A stretch of DNA of 48,783 nucleotides, taken from the NCBI GenBank assembly GCA_937121005.1, contig CAKZKB010000529.1, forward strand, positions 1 to 48,783, given 5' to 3'. Both the position numbers and the translations under genes were made by a program. Within the stretch, counting starts at the first letter, position 1; every line of letters begins with the position of its first letter. This stretch comes from an uncultured cyanobacterium. Its GTDB lineage: Bacteria; Cyanobacteriota; Cyanobacteriia; Cyanobacteriales; Geitlerinemataceae. Positions 36,802-46,350 of the stretch are shown one piece after another. The notes under the pieces were generated by a model that worked only from the letters and a program-made list of their open reading frames with translations, ran no database searches and was not told the origin of the DNA.

Positions 36802-38513
36802 AGGGAAAAGTTGGACACTTTTCCTTTTATGATGACTATCGTTCCCACCGCAAACAACACTCCCAAGACAGATCCGAGAATAGAGGCAATCAGGGGAATC
36901 CAACCATTCCAGACCAGGAAAACCATAGAGGTTGAGGTATAGGCAGCAAATAACACGATAGCAGTATTGCGCCAAGGATGGGAGGACAAAATAGAAACTG
37001 TCCCTGCCACGCCCCACAGCCAAATCCACAGATATTCGACCGGTTGGGGGAGCCACCAAGGAATCGGACGCTGACCTTCAATGGCGTGCAGCAACAGAGA
37101 AATCGCCTGGGCGTGGAGAAATACGCCAGCGCGTTCGCCAACGGGGGTGAAATGACGATCGACTCCGGGGCGATCGACTCCGTATAAAACGAGTTTCTTC
37201 CCTTCAGGTAAGCCTTTTTCTAAGGCATCTCGTAGCGTTATTGTTGAGGGATCTCGATAAAAACGATATAAGGTTTGGTAGCCTCGAGCTTCCCTAGGCG
37301 GCAGCGCGTAGCCGCCCGCGTTGTGAGGTAAAGCTGGAATTTTAACCAGGCGATCGTCGGAAGTTTTTATAACTAAGTTGTCTTTGTCGTCCGGGCCTAA
37401 GAACTCGGAGTTCGAGTACATCCAGGCGACTTGAATCGATAGAGCGTGAGTCGTATCGCAAAGCTGGCCGCTGGTTTGCCCGAGTAACGCTCGCCGAGTC
37501 GTGCGATCGATTTCATCGGGAACCAAATTGGCAAAACCAAATGTGACTCCTGGAGGCGGAGCAATTTCATCTTCAATGGTTCGCGCATCTTTCAGGCAAA
37601 CGCCGATATATTTTTTCAGTTGCGCTTCGGTGATGTCAGGATGGAAATCAAAGTCGTGAAAAATGTCTGATACAAAGAGTAAAACACCAGGATTCTCTCG
37701 CATCAATTCGAGCAGTGCCAGATCGCTCATGGAACCTTCGCCTTCGTATCCATTGTCATCTTGATAGGCGAGATCTTTTTCTCCAATCGTGACGACGACG
37801 AGATCCTCGTGAGGTGCTAAAGAAGGCGATCGCCAGCGAACCATTGCGTCGTAAGTTTTTAACTCGAACCCTTGCAACAGTCCTAAACTTTGCGCGATCG
37901 CCACGATTCCTAATGCTGCAAAACTGGCAATCCCAGAGATGGCTGCTTTCTTTTTCAGTCCTCGATGCCGATCTAAAGAGGGGACGATCGTGGAAAAGGC
38001 TTCTTTTTCTTGGTCGTGAGTGGAGAATAAGGCACTATCAGCGCGACTAAACCCACACAGCACTCGAATTTGAGAATCGAAACTTTTCTGTTTTCGATAG
38101 GAATAAGTGAGCGGACTGAATACGATGGGGAAATTCGTGTTTTTGAAGACATTCCAACTGCGCCAGGGAACGCACCATGCCTTCACGTCGTTGCTATAAA
38201 TTTGCAGGCATTCGATTGTATCCGCATATTTAGATAGTGTCATAGCGATGTCTTGCCATTGGGGAGCGGCGAGCCATTCGTGCAGAGCTTCTTTTTGTCG
38301 AGAAGACAGTGCTAGAGTATTTATACCGCGCCGTTCCTTTAGAACGTTTGAGCCATATAATTGGGCAAAGCGAGTTAAAGATAAAACTTCTATATTGTCG
38401 CCTTCCTGAAGCGAACCGGAAACGACGACATCCTCGCTAAAAGGGGGTTTGAGGATTAACGTACTTTGAATCCCGGACTCGATCGTGCCGTATAAATATA
38501 ACGATGCTTTCAT
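36759..38513 (-). CDS. CHASE2-domain membrane protein
   Basis: FELKTYDAMVRWRSPSLAPHEDLVVVTIGEKDL...KKLVLYGV...TPVGERAGVFLHAQAISLLL followed by three TMs. Confidence 0.85.
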   Translation of the reverse strand: MKASLYLYGTIESGIQSTLILKPPFSEDVVVSGSLQEGDNIEVLSLTRFAQLYGSNVLKERRGINTLALSSRQKEALHEWLAAPQWQDIAMTLSKYADTIECLQIYSNDVKAWCVPWRSWNVFKNTNFPIVFSPLTYSYRKQKSFDSQIRVLCGFSRADSALFSTHDQEKEAFSTIVPSLDRHRGLKKKAAISGIASFAALGIVAIAQSLGLLQGFELKTYDAMVRWRSPSLAPHEDLVVVTIGEKDLAYQDDNGYEGEGSMSDLALLELMRENPGVLLFVSDIFHDFDFHPDITEAQLKKYIGVCLKDARTIEDEIAPPPGVTFGFANLVPDEIDRTTRRALLGQTSGQLCDTTHALSIQVAWMYSNSEFLGPDDKDNLVIKTSDDRLVKIPALPHNAGGYALPPREARGYQTLYRFYRDPSTITLRDALEKGLPEGKKLVLYGVDRPGVDRHFTPVGERAGVFLHAQAISLLLHAIEGQRPIPWWLPQPVEYLWIWLWGVAGTVSILSSHPWRNTAIVLFAAYTSTSMVFLVWNGWIPLIASILGSVLGVLFAVGTIVIIKGKVSNFSLWLSELWRRLPPQL

Positions 38514-38685
38514 GCTTGAAGGGACTCCTCGTGAAAAACTTCTTTGAAGCTAACTCGAATCGTGAATAAATTACCAATAAAAATATTTTGTATTGTGGTA
38601 ATATCGTAGTCGAGTTTAAACAAACGGTCGTCAAAGACTTTAATTGCGCCATCTGTAACACTCAACCCTAAACTAGCATCACCCC

Positions 38686-38925
38686 TTTAAAGCTGCAACG
38701 CCCCGGTTGGGGAACCGAGGCGAAGCAACCAGAGGATTTTGGGGAAGGATCTCTAAGTCCTAGGGGTGTGTTACCAAGTGAATAGCGAGATTCGATCCGA
38801 ATTGCTTGGCGGCGACGAAAGATCGAAAATCGCCGGGTACTGAGAGCGTCCTTGCGGACAAACTCAGACTCGAAAAGCGTTAATTATTTTAACGCTTAAA
38901 GCCTGTGGACGGCAAGCGTCCTTGG
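38686..38925 (+). ncRNA. Candidate structured RNA or remnant element upstream of the replication gene (function and strand unproven)
   Basis: Several strong stems: CGCCCCGGTT-GGGG-AACCGAGGCG, GTCC-TTGC-GGAC, AAGCGTTAA-TTATT-TTAACGCTT; no plausible ORF. Confidence 0.35.
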
Positions 38926-39016
38926 TTTTATGGTAGCACACGCCTCACCTACATAAAAGGGATCCGCTCCGAATCCTCTGCAATGACCACCACTACAGGG
39001 TTGCGGGGATTGGAGA

Positions 39017-42000
39017 TTGAAAATCCCCGCTCCCACCAGGAGCGGAACATTGAAGAAATCATCTACACACCTAGGCGGCTCTGTCGGAGAGCGGCGACGC
39101 GAACGCCACTGTACTGGAGCCGCAAGTGACACGGAAGCCGGAGCCACCCCACTTCTGAATTTAGAAGCTCGCCACTGGCACGAACTGACCGTTGGCAGTG
39201 CGATCGCTCCCGACATCGCCGCCCTCAACTGGGAAAGCGTCGGGGGGCAGGGAGCCTGGAGCCGCATCTTACAATCGCTCCCCCACAGCGAACGGCGCAA
39301 CGACGGGCGGGTACGCGATTGGATCCTTAAAAAATATTCACATCTTGACGACGGCGGGCTGTGGGCATCCGGGTTAGATCCGTGTAACGGCTGGCAGCCC
39401 ATGGAATGGGGGCAACTCAAACCCAACCTTCCCCGGCGCAGCAACGACGGCAAACCGATCAAATACGAGGCCCCCCTGAAAACCGAGACGCGAGCCTTCT
39501 TTCCTCGCGTGACTTGGGAAATCGGACAAATTATCGCCCAAAGGAGCGGATTGACTCGTGAGTATCAAAAACGGATCCAACAAGCCGAACAGCAAAGCTC
39601 GGCAAAAACGCCAACTCAAGCAAAAACAGAAAGCCGAGAAGCTGCTCGCCCGACTGCAAAGCATGGGCATCGAAACCCAACTCATCTACATCGAGGAACT
39701 GGGGGAATGGCATCCTCAGACCTGCGGCCAGGGAACTCGCCAGTTACTCGAGATGTTTCCCCCACCGAATTTTTAAAGACTGAGGATCGGGAGTTCTGGC
39801 CTTGGGTGCAGTCTCGCTCTCAAATCCCGATCGCCTGTACCGAAGGGGCCAAAAAAGCCGGAGCCATTCTCAGCGCCGGGTACGCAACGGTGGCCTTACC
39901 GGGGGTGTGGAACGGGCAAATCAAACTCGACGAGTGGGGGCGGCGACGACAACTCAAACCCGAACTCGAAGCCATCGCCCAACCGGGGCGAGAGATAATT
40001 TTTGCCTTCGATCGCGATCGCAAGCTCTCCACGTGCCAAGCCGTGGCCAAAGCCATCAAAGTCACCGGACGGCTGTTTGAGGCCAAAGGTTGTACCGTAT
40101 CGATCGCCGAATGGGACGACCGCTATAAAGGAGCCGACGATTTCATCGCCACCGGGGGGGATTTTCACGCCGCGATCGCCAACCGCATTCCCCTCGAAGC
40201 CTGGAAAACCCGCTACCTCTACCAACTCACCTACCCGGCCGACATCGAAATTCCCCCGACGCAGCGCTACATGGGGCCGTTAGACATCCCCGCCGATGCT
40301 AAATTCGTCGCCGTGCGCGGCCTCAAAGGCGTGGGGAAAACCGAGAGCCTCGCTGACATTATCGCCGCCGCTCAAAGCGAAGGCGTGCCCTGCTTGATCC
40401 TCAGCCACCGCCGCCAGTTGGCGCGAGCGTTGGGGATGCGCTTCGGCGTGCCCTACGTTGAGGAGTTGAAAACATCCGACCAGGGAAAAACATTAGGCTA
40501 CGCCCTGTGTTTCGATTCTCTCCACGCCCAGTCTGCCGCTCGATTTTCCCCCGCAGGATGGGGAGAGTGCTACGTGGTGTTAGACGAGTGCGAGCAGAGT
40601 ATTTGGCACTTGCTCGAAGCCGATACCGATATTGCCGAACATCGAGTAGAAGTGTTGGGAAACACTCGCGAACTGGTGGTTAACGTGCTGACTTCTCAAA
40701 AGGGGAAGCTGTTTCTCTCCGATGCCGATTTAAGCGATGTCAGTATCGATTACATTCGAGATCTGTCCGGAATTAAAGCCAAACCGTTCGTCGTGCGTCA
40801 CGATCGCGCCCCTCGTGTCTCGCTGCTATCCGTAGAATTACTTTCCCATTACCAGCATCAATTCGACGCGATCGCTCTTTATTTTCTGGCCCTGGGACTG
40901 CGCCAAGCTGCGCCCTATTTCTTCTTCAGCGAAGGCGATGCCAAAGTGTGGGCGTACCAGCTATTTTCTGCCATTGCATCGGGACAAAAGGTACTGGTAC
41001 AAGTCACCGGACAAAAGCCCAAATCGCGATGGGGAAGCCGCAATTTAGAGCGGTTGTGCCAGCAAATGTTCCCAGATAAACGAGTGTTGCGAATCGACAG
41101 CACCACCGTCGCCAACCCAGAACATCCGGCGAGCGGTTGCCTTTCTAAACTCAATTTCTTGCTCGGTCAGTACGACATCGTTATCGCCTCTCCGGTCATC
41201 GAAACTGGGGTGTCAATTGATATTAAAGGTCACTTCGATAGCGTCTGGGTGTGCGCTCAAGGGTTATCGACTGCCGATACGGTGCGCCAAGTGGCAGCAC
41301 GGTTTCGGGATATCATCCCTCGGTTTGTTTGGTGTCCCGAACAGTCGGTTATCGGGTTAATTGGTAACGGTTCGGTGAGTCCGTTTGCCTTGCTTCGCAG
41401 CGAGGACAAGCGCCTGGGATTGACCCTGAAACAACTGCGAGAATCGGATTTAGAAACGGCAGAACTCGAAGCCGATCTCGATACGGATTTCCAGCGCAAT
41501 AGTTCTCAAAAATGTTGGGCGAAGATGGCGGCGCGTATTAACCTGTCGTGCTGGCACTATCGAGAGACGATCGTCTCGGGTATTCTCGGTGAAGGTCACG
41601 ATGCCCTTGCCTGGTTGTCCGACCGCGATCTGAAGAAGAACGCGGCTCAATTCGATAAAACCGTCAAGAAATCGGCACAAGAGGGGGAACGAGAATACTG
41701 CCAGCAAGTCCACGAAGCAACGCCACCGGACAGCGCAACAGAGTATCGCGAACTCAAAGACAAGCGCGATAAAAACGAAGCGCAAATGCAGCAGGTGGAG
41801 CGCTACGAACTGGAGATGAAGTACGGTAAGGAATATCTAAACGAGGAGACGATCGCTGCCGATCGCGCCGGGATTTACCCTCGGTTGCGGTTGCACTACT
41901 ACCTGACTATTGGTAAGGCATTTCTCGAAGCGAAAGATTTCTCCAAACTCCAGCAGTTGAAAGCGTCCGGGCAAGGTAAACTCATGCCCCGCGATGCCAA

Positions 42001-42646
42001 TAAGAAGTCGTGGCTGTGGAAGATTTTGCCCTTCGTGCTGTTGGGCGTACCGGAACTGCTCGAGTTTGCCTTTTCCAACCCGGATTATGTCTGGAAAAAC
42101 GACGATCCGATGCTAGCAGAGTTGGTTGAGAAGATTCGCTATTACCGAGACTTGGACGATTTCTTGAAATTGCCCAACCCGGATGGGGAGAAAATGACTC
42201 CGATTAAGTTGTTTAAGCTCTTGCTCGATCGCCTGGGGTTGAAGCTGGAGGCCATCCGAGACGATCGCGGTAACAAGCGACGAGAGGGAGGGGGGTCTCG
42301 GTGCTGGCTGTATCGGTTTGTCCCGCCAGTGGACGGACGGGAGGCGTTGTTTGCCGCGTGGCAGGAGCGCGACCGTTCTTTTGCTGAGGAGGCGAAGGCG
42401 GCTGCGTCCACTGAGGGAGAACCGTCCACTGACGGTAATAATAAGAAAAAAGAAAACTCGCAGGAGACAGAGTGGGTGGCTTGTCGGGGGCGCTACGAAA
42501 CGGGATGGCACTTCGTTTGGTGGCACGTTCCCACAAGCCAGTGGACGGATGAAAACGGCGTTGTTGTTGCGCCACCATTTCAGTGGACGTACTGGGGCGA
42601 GAATAGCTGTAACACCCTACCGCAAGGGGATACAGCCCGTGAATGA
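39017..42646 (+). CDS. CyRepA1-like plasmid replication protein (TOPRIM/DUF3854-like plus helicase); true start likely internal
   Basis: RRNDGRVRDWILKKYSHLDDGGLWASGLDPCNGWQPMEWGQLKP; IACTEGAKKAGAILSAGY; Walker A VRGLKGVGKTES, Walker B VVLDECEQ, motif VI RQVAARFRD. Confidence 0.8.
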   Translation: MKIPAPTRSGTLKKSSTHLGGSVGERRRERHCTGAASDTEAGATPLLNLEARHWHELTVGSAIAPDIAALNWESVGGQGAWSRILQSLPHSERRNDGRVRDWILKKYSHLDDGGLWASGLDPCNGWQPMEWGQLKPNLPRRSNDGKPIKYEAPLKTETRAFFPRVTWEIGQIIAQRSGLTREYQKRIQQAEQQSSAKTPTQAKTESREAARPTAKHGHRNPTHLHRGTGGMASSDLRPGNSPVTRDVSPTEFLKTEDREFWPWVQSRSQIPIACTEGAKKAGAILSAGYATVALPGVWNGQIKLDEWGRRRQLKPELEAIAQPGREIIFAFDRDRKLSTCQAVAKAIKVTGRLFEAKGCTVSIAEWDDRYKGADDFIATGGDFHAAIANRIPLEAWKTRYLYQLTYPADIEIPPTQRYMGPLDIPADAKFVAVRGLKGVGKTESLADIIAAAQSEGVPCLILSHRRQLARALGMRFGVPYVEELKTSDQGKTLGYALCFDSLHAQSAARFSPAGWGECYVVLDECEQSIWHLLEADTDIAEHRVEVLGNTRELVVNVLTSQKGKLFLSDADLSDVSIDYIRDLSGIKAKPFVVRHDRAPRVSLLSVELLSHYQHQFDAIALYFLALGLRQAAPYFFFSEGDAKVWAYQLFSAIASGQKVLVQVTGQKPKSRWGSRNLERLCQQMFPDKRVLRIDSTTVANPEHPASGCLSKLNFLLGQYDIVIASPVIETGVSIDIKGHFDSVWVCAQGLSTADTVRQVAARFRDIIPRFVWCPEQSVIGLIGNGSVSPFALLRSEDKRLGLTLKQLRESDLETAELEADLDTDFQRNSSQKCWAKMAARINLSCWHYRETIVSGILGEGHDALAWLSDRDLKKNAAQFDKTVKKSAQEGEREYCQQVHEATPPDSATEYRELKDKRDKNEAQMQQVERYELEMKYGKEYLNEETIAADRAGIYPRLRLHYYLTIGKAFLEAKDFSKLQQLKASGQGKLMPRDANKKSWLWKILPFVLLGVPELLEFAFSNPDYVWKNDDPMLAELVEKIRYYRDLDDFLKLPNPDGEKMTPIKLFKLLLDRLGLKLEAIRDDRGNKRREGGGSRCWLYRFVPPVDGREALFAAWQERDRSFAEEAKAAASTEGEPSTDGNNKKKENSQETEWVACRGRYETGWHFVWWHVPTSQWTDENGVVVAPPFQWTYWGENSCNTLPQGDTARE
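39558..39776 (+). CDS. Nested +1-frame ORF inside the replication gene (candidate overprinted gene or frameshift segment)
   Basis: GTG start, AAGGAG at 39541-39546, 72 aa VSIKNGSNKPNSKARQKRQLKQKQKAEKLLARLQSMGIETQLIYIEELGEWHP...; GC3 higher than in the host frame. Confidence 0.45.
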   Translation: MSIKNGSNKPNSKARQKRQLKQKQKAEKLLARLQSMGIETQLIYIEELGEWHPQTCGQGTRQLLEMFPPPNF

Positions 42647-42688
42647 GAGCGTTCGGGGCGCTAAAATGGAAATTGTAGGGGGAAGAAA

Positions 42689-43576
42689 ATGACTCGACTC
42701 GTCCACGACTACTTCTCGAAGCAGCATTTAAAGGAACTTCTCTTCATGCAAGGGAAAGCTGAAGACAGCCGCAATCTCGTGGCTGAAGTGCAAGAAATCG
42801 ATGTTGTCTTTACCCCCGAAGATCCAGACCCACAGGCGATCGCTGCTTTGGGACTGTTAGGGAGAATGGCGACGACTCCGGCCATATTCGAGCCGTTTCG
42901 TAACCCCGTTACGGCGGCCGACATTCGCAACTGCATTGGCAAGTTGGTTATCTGGCAAGCCGAGATGGAACGCCAAGCCAAGCGCGAGGATAACCGAGTG
43001 GCAGATGCGGACTTGTGCCAATTGTGGATCCTGACACCCACCGCATCTATGACACTGCTGGCTGAGTTCGGTGCTACAATCGAGTCAGAGCAAGGGATTT
43101 ACTCGCTACCTGGCGGTTTCAAAAGCCATATCGTCGTCATTCACCAACTGCCTGTCAATCGAGATACGTTGTGGCTGCGATTGTTGGGGCGGGGGAACGT
43201 CCAAAAGCGAGCGATTGCCGAAGTTAGTGCTTTGCCCGACACGGCGCTATTTAAAGATAGCGTTATGGAGTTGTTAGCCGATTTTCTAACCCGATTAGAA
43301 GCCCAACAAAACTTAGAAGCTGAGGACAGGGAGTTAATCATGCAGTTATCGCCAGTGTATTTAGAGCGGATCCAAGAGGCTACCGAGCAAGGAATGGCGC
43401 GAATGGGGCTGCAATTCATGCGCCGTCGCTTTGGGGCAATCTCTCCTGATGTCGAGGAACGAGTGCGCCGTTTACCCGCTTCTCGCCTGGAAACGTTAGG
43501 AGAAATTATGTTTGATTTCGAGAGCGAAGCGGATTTAGTGCGCTGGCTCGATGAGAGCGATCGCGAAATAAATTAG
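42689..43576 (+). CDS. DUF4351-domain protein
   Basis: C-terminal ISPDVEERVRRLPASRLETLGEIMFDFESEADLVRWLDE. Confidence 0.7.
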   Translation: MTRLVHDYFSKQHLKELLFMQGKAEDSRNLVAEVQEIDVVFTPEDPDPQAIAALGLLGRMATTPAIFEPFRNPVTAADIRNCIGKLVIWQAEMERQAKREDNRVADADLCQLWILTPTASMTLLAEFGATIESEQGIYSLPGGFKSHIVVIHQLPVNRDTLWLRLLGRGNVQKRAIAEVSALPDTALFKDSVMELLADFLTRLEAQQNLEAEDRELIMQLSPVYLERIQEATEQGMARMGLQFMRRRFGAISPDVEERVRRLPASRLETLGEIMFDFESEADLVRWLDESDREIN

Positions 43577-43654
43577 GGCTTGCTGAATAACTTCCTCTCC
43601 GCCCCCCTAGCGCCGCCAATCTCGCTCGGCGGTTGAGTGGAGGAAAGTGACGTG

Positions 43655-44278
43655 CTAAGGACGGACAAAGTGCTGGCGCGATCGCTCGATTTCGTCGCGA
43701 ACGCAGCAGCCTTCGATGTGGTCGTTGACCAAACCCACAGCCTGCATAAACGCATAGGCCGTTGTGGGGCCGACAAACGACCATCCGCGTCGCTTTAGGT
43801 CTGCGCTTAATGCTTTCGACTCTGGGGTTTGGGTCAAGTTTCTGAAGACTTCGTAGGTGATGCGATGGGGTCGATCGCCTTCCTCGGGTTCGTACTGCCA
43901 GAAATAGGCAGCTAGGGATCCCCATTCCTCTCGTAACTCGCAAGCACGTCGGGCATTGTTAACGACGGATTCGATTTTACGTCGATGGCGAACGATTCCT
44001 TTATTTTGGAGTAGCGCTTCAATTTTGGATCCGCCGTAACCCGCAACGCGATCGATGTCAAAGTTATCGAAGCGGCTGCGGAAGTTCTCCCGCTTGCGGA
44101 GGATGGTCAGCCAACTCAAACCCGCTTGGAACCCCTCCAAGCAGATTTTCTCAAACAACAGACGATCGTCGGCTTGCGGCCGTCCCCATTCCTTGTCGTG
44201 GTAGCTCATATACAAGGGATCTCCGCCGTGCCAATAGCAGCGCGGCTGACCGTCTCCCAAGTTGGCTAAACCTATCAT
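43655..44278 (-). CDS. tag: DNA-3-methyladenine glycosylase I
   Basis: CYWHGGDPLYMSYHDKEWGRP, LFEKICLEGFQAGLSWLTILRKRENFR, RGWSFVGPTTAYAFMQAVGLVNDHIEGC. Confidence 0.95.
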   Translation of the reverse strand: MIGLANLGDGQPRCYWHGGDPLYMSYHDKEWGRPQADDRLLFEKICLEGFQAGLSWLTILRKRENFRSRFDNFDIDRVAGYGGSKIEALLQNKGIVRHRRKIESVVNNARRACELREEWGSLAAYFWQYEPEEGDRPHRITYEVFRNLTQTPESKALSADLKRRGWSFVGPTTAYAFMQAVGLVNDHIEGCCVRDEIERSRQHFVRP

Positions 44279-44316
44279 GGATACAAGCCCCCGAATCGAT
44301 CGCGGAAAAAAATCAC

Positions 44317-44409
44317 AGCGAAGCATCGTCGCAAGCCCCTGGTTTTAGGCTTAGGGTCTGAATTCTGAACTCTGAATTCTGAATTCTGAATTGGAGCGAA
44401 GCGACTGGT
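44317..44409. repeat. Direct repeat copy 1 flanking the parM-like locus
   Basis: AGCGAAGCATCGTCGCAAGCCCCTGGTTTTAGGC...heptads...GAATTGGAGCGAAGCGACTGG; matches 46266-46350. Confidence 0.75.
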
Positions 44410-44538
44410 CAAACCTTTGGTATTTACCAGCATATCTCGCTAAAAAATGGAAACTTTCTGTTCAAAAAAAGTAAAATACTAAAAAAGTTTCATTTTATTT
44501 CCAAAAAATGCCATAAGCTACCAACAGTCCTCCTGAGA

Positions 44539-44955
44539 TTAAAACAGATCCATCGCACTTTCCTCATCCTCCTCGTCCTCCGGTTCGTCGATCGCTTCCT
44601 CATCGGGGTCGGCAATGTCGTCGATGGCGATCTCCCTCGCCGAACTGCCACCACCACTGGCGGCATCTTGCTTGAGATTTTCCAGCAAAGCAATTTGTTG
44701 TTGGAGACTGTGAATGCTCGAGTCGAGTACCAGTTCCAAATCTTTTGGGGGTAAGTTCTTCTTCCAACGATAGGCCAGAGGCAGCCACCAGGCGATCGCC
44801 GCTTGCCAGATAGCGGTTTCGGCATCCGAACACAGCAGGTTCCCCTCGCGCAAAAATTCAATCAGGATCCCATCGCTGCTCTCGCGCATGGCTCGCCGCG
44901 TAAACTGGAGAAATGCCCTCGGATCCTTCTTCTTTCCCGTGTTTCTATCGGCCAT
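44539..44955 (-). CDS. Candidate ParR-like adaptor of the ParM system
   Basis: 138 aa with acidic C-terminus, overlaps the 3' end of the parM-like gene. Confidence 0.5.
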   Translation of the reverse strand: MADRNTGKKKDPRAFLQFTRRAMRESSDGILIEFLREGNLLCSDAETAIWQAAIAWWLPLAYRWKKNLPPKDLELVLDSSIHSLQQQIALLENLKQDAASGGGSSAREIAIDDIADPDEEAIDEPEDEEDEESAMDLF

Positions 44956-46075
44956 CGGTCATCTCCTTTGCAAGTTGCTGGTGAGCCAGATAGACATCGG
45001 CAAACCGCCAAGACAGGGCGTTCGTGCCGTTGGGAAGGCGCAATTTCTTCGCGGCTTCCTCTCGAACGTTCTTCGCCGTGTAGGTTTGGGTCTGGCCGAA
45101 ATAGTCTTTTAACAACGGCATCAAATAGGCTGCCGTCCCGCCGGCGAGGGTAACTTCATCTTGCCCTGGCGGGACGACGCGATCGAGCCAAGCACTCACC
45201 CGCAACCAGTATTCTTCTCTGGCGGTTTTGATGGCTGCGACGATCTGCTCTCGTTCCCGTTGTTGGTATTCTTCCTTGCGGGTACGAAGCAATGTCGTAA
45301 TACTGGGGTGGCTCGGCTCGAAGCGATCGCCAATGTTGAAAATGGCCGGAGCCAAACTTTCTGCGTCCTGTCCCGCCGTCAGTTCCTTGACTCGTTCGAC
45401 TAGCCAACAGAAGCCTAAGTTAGAGGTTTCCCCGTAGTCGCGGCGACCTTGAACGAAGCGCAGCACCGATAGGTTGCGATAGCCGAACATCAACACGCTC
45501 AGGGTCATGTCTTTCCAGGCTTCCCCGTAGCGATCGCGTCGGGACATCATCAACCCACCGCCTTCAGGGAGGCACTTGATCCCGTCCTTAATTCGTTTGG
45601 TGGGTTTGAGTTTGACTCGCATCAACTTGCCGCGAAAGCGAAATCGAGCCAGCGATCGTCCCAGAGACTCCCGAAAAATTTCGTGAGAGAGGTATTCGCC
45701 GTAGGGCAGCAGTGCAGCCAGAGTCAGGGTTTTGACCGTTCCGTAACGTTCGGCTGCCAGTCCCACCGCGCACAGCACCTTGTACAGCCCTTCCTCGAAC
45801 TTGAGATCGCTCAGTTGATTTTGAGCGTAAAGCTGTCGGGCCAGCTTGCCGACGGCGTGGGCGCTATCTTCACCTTCGACTTGCACCCAAGCATCGTTTT
45901 CTGGGTCGATGGTTCCCACCTGAGTTTCTTTCTGGTGGCGTTCGAGTATGGAGGCGGGGAGTTCGACGGTAGCCGGGTCGAGGTATTGATAGTAGAGCTT
46001 GTCATCTTTGCCGAGCAGCACTTTCGTCCCGCTCGCTCCCCAGTCGATGGTCAGTAGTAGATTCGTGTCGCTCAT
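44945..46075 (-). CDS. ParM/StbA-like actin-family ATPase, plasmid segregation
   Basis: LLTIDWGASGTKVLL phosphate-1 motif, VTLAGGTAAYLMPLLKDYF phosphate-2/adenosine-like motif. Confidence 0.8.
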   Translation of the reverse strand: MSDTNLLLTIDWGASGTKVLLGKDDKLYYQYLDPATVELPASILERHQKETQVGTIDPENDAWVQVEGEDSAHAVGKLARQLYAQNQLSDLKFEEGLYKVLCAVGLAAERYGTVKTLTLAALLPYGEYLSHEIFRESLGRSLARFRFRGKLMRVKLKPTKRIKDGIKCLPEGGGLMMSRRDRYGEAWKDMTLSVLMFGYRNLSVLRFVQGRRDYGETSNLGFCWLVERVKELTAGQDAESLAPAIFNIGDRFEPSHPSITTLLRTRKEEYQQREREQIVAAIKTAREEYWLRVSAWLDRVVPPGQDEVTLAGGTAAYLMPLLKDYFGQTQTYTAKNVREEAAKKLRLPNGTNALSWRFADVYLAHQQLAKEMTDGR

Positions 46076-46265
46076 CAGGAAACCTTATCGCTTGAGATCG
46101 TAAAGGAGTGGAGATCGTTCCGTCGGGGAACGGTGTCACCAGTTGGCCTTGAGTTGGGTAAGAGGATAGGCGATCGCATTAAATCGTCTCGTAAGTACAC
46201 AATAGAGGATGCCGTGCCTGGAGAGTGAGGTTGAACGAGAAAAGTGGGGATACAGGTCTCTCCTC

Positions 46266-46350
46266 GAGCGAAGCATCGTCACAAGCCTCTGGCTTTAGCC
46301 CGATGTCTTAAATTCCGAACTCTGCACTCTGAATTGGAGCGACTGACCGA
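46266..46350. repeat. Direct repeat copy 2 flanking the parM-like locus
   Basis: GAGCGAAGCATCGTCACAAGCCTCTGGCTTTAGCC...CACTCTGAATTGGAGCGACTGACC. Confidence 0.75.

Noticed and set aside
36586-37059. Full 157-aa ORF upstream extension
   Set aside because: The first ~85 codons overlap the CHASE2 gene 3' end; only the part from the ATG at 36801 looks like a signal-peptide protein.
39002-39052. CRISPR-like repeat (GATTGAAAATCCCC...)
   Set aside because: Only one copy and no spacer/repeat periodicity; better explained as stem-loops.
38896-39462. 188-aa minus ORF across the replication leader and gene start
   Set aside because: R/S/P-rich composition typical of spurious antisense ORFs; conflicts with the strongly supported plus-strand gene.
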